Source: an uncultured Clostridia bacterium (GTDB lineage: Bacteria > Bacillota > Clostridia > Oscillospirales > Ruminococcaceae). From it: a stretch of DNA of 32,995 bases. The stretch is from contig CANRZX010000004.1 of NCBI GenBank assembly GCA_947644575.1, positions 1-32,995 of the forward strand, in the 5' to 3' direction. Positions 27,613 through 32,995 of this stretch are shown one piece after another; within the stretch, counting starts at the first letter, position 1, and each line of letters starts with the position of its first letter. A program made the position numbers and the translations under genes. A model generated the notes under the pieces. The model saw only the letters and a list, made by a program, of their open reading frames with translations. It was not told the DNA's origin and made no database searches.

Positions 27613-29134
27613 AAAGAGCCTGCGGATCGGGCCGTGCGAAGCGTGGTACGGCCTGTGCGTAGAGGACGGAGCCGATCTGCCCATCACCCATGAAAGCCGC
27701 TACAGCCGATCCCTCGCTCCGAATGAAACCGTAAACGGCGCAGCGGCCATTCTGGTCTCCAGCGACGGGCGCTATTTGTACTGCGCGAGCGGCGCGCAGG
27801 TGTCTGCGCAAAACGGCGTTCTGGAAATGTGCTCGCCCGACGCGGAGATTTTCATAGGAGAGGGCTTTGAAACGCTGCGCGGCGCGTGGCGCGCGCTGGT
27901 GCGGGACCATCTCCCGGCGGGCGGGCAGGCTCCCCCGGCGCTTTTCTTTACCGCGCCGCAGTACAACACGTGGATCGAGCTGTTGTATGATCAGAGCCAA
28001 GAGGGAATCCTTCACTACGCCCGCTCGCTGCTGGCAAACGGCTATCCCCCTGGCGTGCTGATGATCGATGACGGCTGGATGCGCGATTACGGCATGTGGG
28101 ATTTTGACGCAGAGCGTTTCCCGAACCCGCGCGAGATGGTGGCGCGGCTGCACAATATGGGCTTTCGCGTGATGCTGTGGGTCTCCCCCTTCGTCTCCCC
28201 GGACAGCCCTGTGTTCCGGGTGCTGCGGCAGACGAATGTCCTTGTACGGGACGCGCAGGGAGAGCCTGCCGTGCGCGAGTGGTGGAACGGATGGTCCGCC
28301 CTGTTGGATCTGTCCGGCAAGGAGGGCGTGGAATGGCTGAACCGCCAACTGGACAGCCTTGTGGAGCGCTACGGCGTGGACGGCTTTAAGATGGACGGCG
28401 GCGACGCGAAATTCTATCGGAACGACGACCACACCGCGGGGCGCGTGAGCGCAAACGAGCAGAGCACGCTTTGGGCTAAAGCGGGCCTGCGCTATCCGTA
28501 TAATGAATTCCGCGCTTGCTATGGGATGGCAAACGCCCCGCTGGTGCAGCGCCTCGCGGACAAAAACCATAGTTGGGAGCAAAACGGCGTAGGCTCTCTT
28601 GTGCCCAATACGCTCACGCAGGGCATGCTGGGCTACGCGTTCAGTTGTCCGGATATGATCGGCGGCGGGGAGTACGCCAATTTCATGGCAAACAGCGGCA
28701 AGCTGGACGCCGAGCTGTTCGTGCGCTACGCACAGTGCGCCGCGCTGATGCCCATGATGCAGTTTTCGGCGGCGCCGTGGCGCGTGCTGCCGCCGGAAGC
28801 GGCCACGCTTTGCGTTCAGGCGGCAAAGCTGCATGGGCAGTATGCCGAAATGATCCTTTCGCTGGCAAGGCATGCCGCGCAGACCGGCGAGCCAATTGTC
28901 CGATATCTGGAATACTGTTTCCCGCATCAGGGGCTGGAGGCCGTCCGCGACCAGTTTATGCTGGGGGATTCTCTGCTCGTCGCACCAGTTCTGACGAAAG
29001 GTGCCCGCGTGCGGAGCGTCGTGTTGCCGCAGGGCCGTTGGAAATACGTGGACGGAACCATTTACGACGGCGGATGCATCGTCACCGTTCCGGCAGAGCT
29101 GGATACGCTGCCGCGCTTTGTCCTGCAGGCATAA
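27602..29134 (+). CDS. Glycoside hydrolase family 31 protein
   Basis: PGVLMIDDGWMRDYGMWDFDAERFPNPREMVARLHNMGFRVMLWVSPFV; YGVDGFKMDGGD; overlaps nagB by 11 nt. Confidence 0.88.
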   Translation: MKDKKSLRIGPCEAWYGLCVEDGADLPITHESRYSRSLAPNETVNGAAAILVSSDGRYLYCASGAQVSAQNGVLEMCSPDAEIFIGEGFETLRGAWRALVRDHLPAGGQAPPALFFTAPQYNTWIELLYDQSQEGILHYARSLLANGYPPGVLMIDDGWMRDYGMWDFDAERFPNPREMVARLHNMGFRVMLWVSPFVSPDSPVFRVLRQTNVLVRDAQGEPAVREWWNGWSALLDLSGKEGVEWLNRQLDSLVERYGVDGFKMDGGDAKFYRNDDHTAGRVSANEQSTLWAKAGLRYPYNEFRACYGMANAPLVQRLADKNHSWEQNGVGSLVPNTLTQGMLGYAFSCPDMIGGGEYANFMANSGKLDAELFVRYAQCAALMPMMQFSAAPWRVLPPEAATLCVQAAKLHGQYAEMILSLARHAAQTGEPIVRYLEYCFPHQGLEAVRDQFMLGDSLLVAPVLTKGARVRSVVLPQGRWKYVDGTIYDGGCIVTVPAELDTLPRFVLQA

Positions 29135-29187
29135 CCGGCGCGGATGTAAAATATCCGGCATCAGCCGGCTGCAAAGGAGGCTCCGAT

Positions 29188-29538
29188 ATGGAGGTTGTAA
29201 ATTTTCTGCGCCGGCCCGCTCAAAGGGAAGCGGTTCACGGCGGTGACAGCCAATGTTTGAACTGCCGCGTTCTGGGCCCGGAAAGCTTCGATACCCCGGT
29301 GCGGTTCCTTTATTATACGATTTTGCCATCCGGCGCGTCCTTTGGAGAGCATGCGCACGGGGATGACAACGAGGTTTATATCATTTTAGAGGGTGTCGGC
29401 ATCTATGGCATGAACGGAGAAACCGTATCCGTTGAGGCCGGAGACATTCTGATCAACAAGCCGTTCGCCTCTCACTTTTTGAAAAACACGGGAAGCGGCG
29501 AAATGCGTGTTCTGGTATTCGAGGTATATAACCGCTGA
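29188..29538 (+). CDS. Cupin domain protein
   Basis: SFGEHAHGDDNEVYIILEGVGIYGMNGETVSVEAGDILINKPFASHFLKNTG; RBS AAAGGAGG before ATG 29188. Confidence 0.85.
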   Translation: MEVVNFLRRPAQREAVHGGDSQCLNCRVLGPESFDTPVRFLYYTILPSGASFGEHAHGDDNEVYIILEGVGIYGMNGETVSVEAGDILINKPFASHFLKNTGSGEMRVLVFEVYNR

Positions 29539-29581
29539 TCCTCCGTGGCCTTGTCTGTATCTCCGTCCATAGGTCATCAGA

Positions 29582-29615
29582 AAAAGCCCGGCTGCTTTAT
29601 TTAAGCCGAGCTTTT
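29582..29615 (+). terminator. Rho-independent terminator after glycan cluster
   Basis: AAAAGCCCGGCT...AGCCGAGCTTTT. Confidence 0.75.
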
Positions 29616-29657
29616 AGCACTTTATGAACCATATGTGGTGAATATTCGTAAAAATGT

Positions 29658-29693
29658 AAATTGTCCGGTCAAATCACTCTGACCGGACAATTT
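29658..29693. terminator. 14-bp perfect stem hairpin 3' of the tRNA fragment (probable tRNA terminator)
   Basis: AAATTGTCCGGTCA-AATCACTC-TGACCGGACAATTT. Confidence 0.65.
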
Positions 29694-29694
29694 C

Positions 29695-29753
29695 TGGCTC
29701 CCCCTGTTGGGCTCGAACCAACGACCCTGCGGTTAACAGCCGCATGCTCTACC
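29695..29753 (-). tRNA. Partial tRNA-Asn(GTT): 3' 59 nt only (D-loop to CCA), 5' part absent
   Basis: Minus strand GGTAGAGCATGCGGCTGTTAACCGCAGGGTCGTTGGTTCGAGCCCAACAGGGGGAGCCA; anticodon stem-loop TGCGG-CTGTTAA-CCGCA, T-arm GTTGG-TTCGAGC-CCAAC, encoded CCA; no matching TCCCCCT acceptor 5' strand upstream. Confidence 0.88.
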
Positions 29754-29850
29754 ATATAGCACATTGTATACCCAAAATGGAGTCTGCCGGACGCTTTGAC
29801 TGTGTCAGTGGCGTTCTCCATTGTAAAGCATTGGCATAGAGGGCTTTGGT

Positions 29851-31461
29851 TCAAACGGCGAGAGGGATGTCCGGTGCGACACCTTCCAGAAACTGCCGGT
29901 AGTTGAGATCGACCTCGAACCGGATCTGATAGCCCCGGTCAAGTTCGATCCTCGAAAAAAGCTCCGACAGGATCATGCGTTTGCGCTCCATTGAAGCAGC
30001 GTCAAATTCATCGGCCCAGCTTGTGAATTGGTCGTAGTATCGGCCCAACTCCAGCGCGATTTTCTCCTGATTCTTCGCCTGTGCATCGAGCTGCCTGACG
30101 GCGTCCTGCGCCGCTTTCAGCTCGGTTTTCTTTTTGTCGATCAGTGTTCCCAGCGTTTCCTCCGTGAATCTGCTTTCTCCCAAAAGGCACTTACTGATTT
30201 CCTCGGTCAACGCATCCAGTTCACGCTTGGCCTTGTCCATTTTCGCCGCCGCATCCTTTTTTGCCGCGAGGAGCTGTACGATCTTGCCCTGCATCCGCAG
30301 CTCGATGGATGCGTCGCGGGGCGTCTCTTGAATGGAGCGGAAGATCATATGCGCAATTTCCGTGACGATCTTATCGACGCGCTCGGCCTGATAGGTCTGC
30401 TGGCCCGCGCAGTTGTTCAGCTGACGGGTGGCATGATAGCAGATATAACGCGGAACTTCGTTTTCGGTCACTCTGCCGTCCACGCATTGATACCGCTCCT
30501 TCTTGATCACCGAGGCCAGCCGCTTGCCGCAGCAGGCACAGAACAGGTTGCCGCCGAGCATACTGTGCGACCGGCATGTCCATGACTGGCGGCGCTTGTC
30601 GCTGTTGATCCTCTGGCGCTCCTGCACCAGCTTGATCGTCTGCATCTTGGTTTCTTCGTCGATGATTTCCAGATCAGGCAAGTGAGGGGACATGGCTTCC
30701 GCTGTGATCAGATATCCCATGTACTCCGGATCCAGCAGGATTCGGCGAATCGTGTTGGCTTGAAACCTTGTGCCGTTATGCGTGCGCAGACCGCGCGCAT
30801 TCAATTCCTCGGCCATTGTGTGTGTCCCGACGCCCTCGTAGAGCGCCCGTCGGTGAATCTCCTGCACAATGAGCATTTCTGTCGGATCAACTTCCTTGTC
30901 TTTAACAGGTACGCCCTTTTTGTTTGTCCGGCCTTTATCGGCCAGCCGATAACCGTATTGCACTCTGCCGCCTGCGAATACGCCCGCTTCTGTCATCTGC
31001 TTGATGCGGGTTTTGATGCGGGTGGATGTCTTGCCGGATTCGCCGGACGCCTGCCAGAAGCGGATATAGTTCAGCAGATAATCCACATGGTCGTCAAACT
31101 TCTGCTGCCCCTCGCGGGTACTCCAGACCTCGATGCCCTGTTTGACAAACCACTCCACCACAAACGGCGTTTCGTCCTCGCGGCGGCCAAGACGGTCGAA
31201 CATGAAGACGAGCAGGACGTCAAATTTTCCCTGTTCCGCATCGGCTTTGATGAGCTGCAGCTTGTCGCGGCGCTCGGCGGACACCTTATAGCCCGACACG
31301 CCAAGTTCGGCTTCTTCCCGCAGGATCGTCCAGCCCTTTTCTTCAGCGAATTTCCGGCATTCAATGCGCTGCATCGGGATGTCGTTGTGATCGACCTGTC
31401 CTTTTGTCGAAACTCTGTATAGGCAATAAACTCGTTTCATTCGTTTCCCTCCATATACCAT
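29851..31461 (-). CDS. Large serine recombinase (site-specific integrase)
   Basis: 536 aa; RVYCLYRVSTKGQ catalytic Ser region, VFMFDRLGRREDE, recombinase domain, zinc ribbon GNLFCACCGKRL...YICYH, C-terminal coiled coil. Confidence 0.96.
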   Translation of the reverse strand: MVYGGKRMKRVYCLYRVSTKGQVDHNDIPMQRIECRKFAEEKGWTILREEAELGVSGYKVSAERRDKLQLIKADAEQGKFDVLLVFMFDRLGRREDETPFVVEWFVKQGIEVWSTREGQQKFDDHVDYLLNYIRFWQASGESGKTSTRIKTRIKQMTEAGVFAGGRVQYGYRLADKGRTNKKGVPVKDKEVDPTEMLIVQEIHRRALYEGVGTHTMAEELNARGLRTHNGTRFQANTIRRILLDPEYMGYLITAEAMSPHLPDLEIIDEETKMQTIKLVQERQRINSDKRRQSWTCRSHSMLGGNLFCACCGKRLASVIKKERYQCVDGRVTENEVPRYICYHATRQLNNCAGQQTYQAERVDKIVTEIAHMIFRSIQETPRDASIELRMQGKIVQLLAAKKDAAAKMDKAKRELDALTEEISKCLLGESRFTEETLGTLIDKKKTELKAAQDAVRQLDAQAKNQEKIALELGRYYDQFTSWADEFDAASMERKRMILSELFSRIELDRGYQIRFEVDLNYRQFLEGVAPDIPLAV

Positions 31462-31599
31462 GCTTGTGTGATATATGGGTTCACAATGTTGCTATCTTCT
31501 GTTTTCAAGGTGCTGCCGCGCCGCACTTTTCTGTGCTTCGCGTCAACATACAGTATACCATGAACCCGTTCTCTCGGTTATCACCAGAACCAACAAAGA

Positions 31600-31740
31600 T
31601 CAGCCCGTAATACTGACACATTGCATTCGGCGTTGCTCATAGGCGTCCAGCAGATTTTTCATGAGGCGCCGTTTTAGTTCCGGGCGTTTATCTTTCGTAA
31701 AGCAAAGCCGAACACGGCACTCATCGATCCGCAGATCCAT
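31600..31740 (-). CDS. Small ORF next to the recombinase (46 aa)
   Basis: MDLRIDECRVRLCFTKDKRPELKRRLMKNLLDAYEQRRMQCVSITG; intact frame but no clear Shine-Dalgarno. Confidence 0.4.
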   Translation of the reverse strand: MDLRIDECRVRLCFTKDKRPELKRRLMKNLLDAYEQRRMQCVSITG

Positions 31741-31798
31741 GACGTCGCTGAATTAATCAGACGTCTAAACAATGTAAAGGTATCTGTCGATTACAAAT

Positions 31799-31855
31799 AA
31801 AAACTCGCGCAAGCCGGATGCTGCGGTTTCACGGCTCACTACGAGTTTTTACTCA
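31799..31855. terminator. Terminator-like inverted repeat
   Basis: AAAAACTCG...CGAGTTTTT between small ORF and the AT-rich module. Confidence 0.55.
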
Positions 31856-31997
31856 AATTGTTTTTATGTTACTAACTATTTTATATACCAGTCAGTATGT
31901 ACAGTAATAATAAGAAATCAGTAAAAAATCCAATCTTTTACTCGAATATATTTATCTTTTCTCACGACTATAATTTCCACGACATTTATGTTTCTAT

Positions 31998-32579
31998 CTA
32001 ATACTCTTTAAGAATTCGAAAATATTCTTCTGCCGTTTCCCTGTTAAAGGTACATAACAAGCATATATATTCTAACAAGAAAAACTTGTCAGCTAATTCC
32101 ATCTCATTTAACTGATAATCCTTTTGTGCGAAATACAAATTCCGACATACAACATCAATATAATCGGTATCACACGACCATGCTTTTGGGTATAGAAAAT
32201 CATCCAATGGTTCTAATTTGGATTTTTGAGTAATTATTTCGTTAATCTGTGCAATCAAATAATCAATAGCACATAACAGCAAAATCTTAGCTGAAGCAAT
32301 ATTGATATAACCCTCACTGTTCTCAGGCGCAGCCGCACTGCTATCAATAATACCCAATTTCAATCCCTGAACCACCATAATTGCCGCCACTTTATGTCTG
32401 TCCAAAAACTCCACGTCCGTAGACATATAGGTATCTTTATAGGCATTATAGCGATTCTTTGTTCCCTCCAGATATTCTTGCCTTTTTTCCTCTTTAAATT
32501 GGACATTTAATCCTTTTTCGGAAAACGCTTTACAATATTCCTTTGCTAAATCTAAAAAAGAATTAAGAGTGTTATTCAT
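31998..32579 (-). CDS. Hypothetical protein, 193 aa, unknown function
   Basis: Helical protein with TKNRYNAYKDTYMSTDVEFLDRHKVAAIMVVQGLKLGII; AAAGGA before ATG; AT-rich coding. Confidence 0.8.
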   Translation of the reverse strand: MNNTLNSFLDLAKEYCKAFSEKGLNVQFKEEKRQEYLEGTKNRYNAYKDTYMSTDVEFLDRHKVAAIMVVQGLKLGIIDSSAAAPENSEGYINIASAKILLLCAIDYLIAQINEIITQKSKLEPLDDFLYPKAWSCDTDYIDVVCRNLYFAQKDYQLNEMELADKFFLLEYICLLCTFNRETAEEYFRILKEY

Positions 32580-32881
32580 AGTTTATCCTTTCTCTTTGCA
32601 TAGAAAAAGTCTTTTGGTATCTCCATCGCCTTATACTTCTCTATATTTTTGGATATGAAAGAATGTTTACATGGATCCGGTCCTGCATTGGATACATGAA
32701 ATTTAATTTTTATTACTGGAGGGGAAGAAACTTTTATTTGAACAAAATTTTTCAGTCTTGCTTTAATTATATCGTGTAATTCAACTTTCTGTATTTTAAT
32801 AGCAGACAGGCTATAAATCAGAAAAACAATGAATACGATTGTTAGGAACGAAATACTTAAAATTGCATAAGTTAAAATCAT
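32576..32881 (-). CDS. Hypothetical small membrane-anchored protein
   Basis: MILTYAILSISFLTIVFIVFLIYSLSAIKIQKVELHDIIKARLKNFVQIKV...; one N-terminal TM; stop overlaps the next start (ATGA); upstream GAGGGA. ORF-track TTG start 32947 not supported. Confidence 0.65.
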   Translation of the reverse strand: MILTYAILSISFLTIVFIVFLIYSLSAIKIQKVELHDIIKARLKNFVQIKVSSPPVIKIKFHVSNAGPDPCKHSFISKNIEKYKAMEIPKDFFYAKRKDKL

Positions 32882-32995
32882 CTCAAAAAGTCCCTCACAA
32901 ACAAGTCTAAAGTCATTATATTTCCGTAGCACTATACCAAAAAACAATCTGTTCTATAATGCCATCCATGATAGGTATTATAAGAAGCAAGATAT

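Noticed and set aside
27509-29329. 606-aa minus-strand ORF
   Set aside because: Antisense to the well-supported GH31/nagB/cupin genes; low-complexity His/Arg/Ala-rich translation typical of shadow ORFs in GC-rich DNA.
29695-29753. Intact tRNA-Asn gene
   Set aside because: No 5' acceptor strand (TCCCCCT) or D-arm 5' half upstream; only the 3' part is present.

Overview
The window looks like a Clostridia-type (gut Firmicutes) chromosomal segment. About 1-29,550 is host-glycan / amino-sugar utilization genes. It holds two ABC-importer permease sets, an OPA-type and a second MFS transporter, a GH112 galacto-N-biose/lacto-N-biose phosphorylase, a GH31 glycosidase, NagB, a SIS-domain isomerase, a class II (GatY/KbaY-like) aldolase, a Gfo/Idh/MocA oxidoreductase, two ROK proteins, three proteins related to the DUF4832 glycosidase-like family, a DUF5596-like acyltransferase, a MATE exporter, a cupin, and AraC and LacI regulators. 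The right end (about 29,695-32,995) is a mobile-element boundary: a 3' fragment of tRNA-Asn(GTT), a large serine recombinase and AT-rich cargo of unknown function. Main unusual signals: (1) two intergenic elements (5451-5849 and 18962-19234) that share 19-nt terminal inverted repeats, carry 4-bp target-site duplications (TAAA and GAGA) and are packed with hairpins, i.e. a MITE-like family; (2) a ROK paralog that has lost both its nucleotide-binding and zinc motifs, a likely pseudokinase sensor; (3) an in-frame TAA inside the first permease; (4) a near-identical operator pair flanking the LacI/oxidoreductase divergent promoter region; (5) a tRNA-Asn gene truncated next to a serine recombinase, with an uncharacterized two-gene module behind it. 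All calls were made by eye from the sequence and ORF track; no database search was run.
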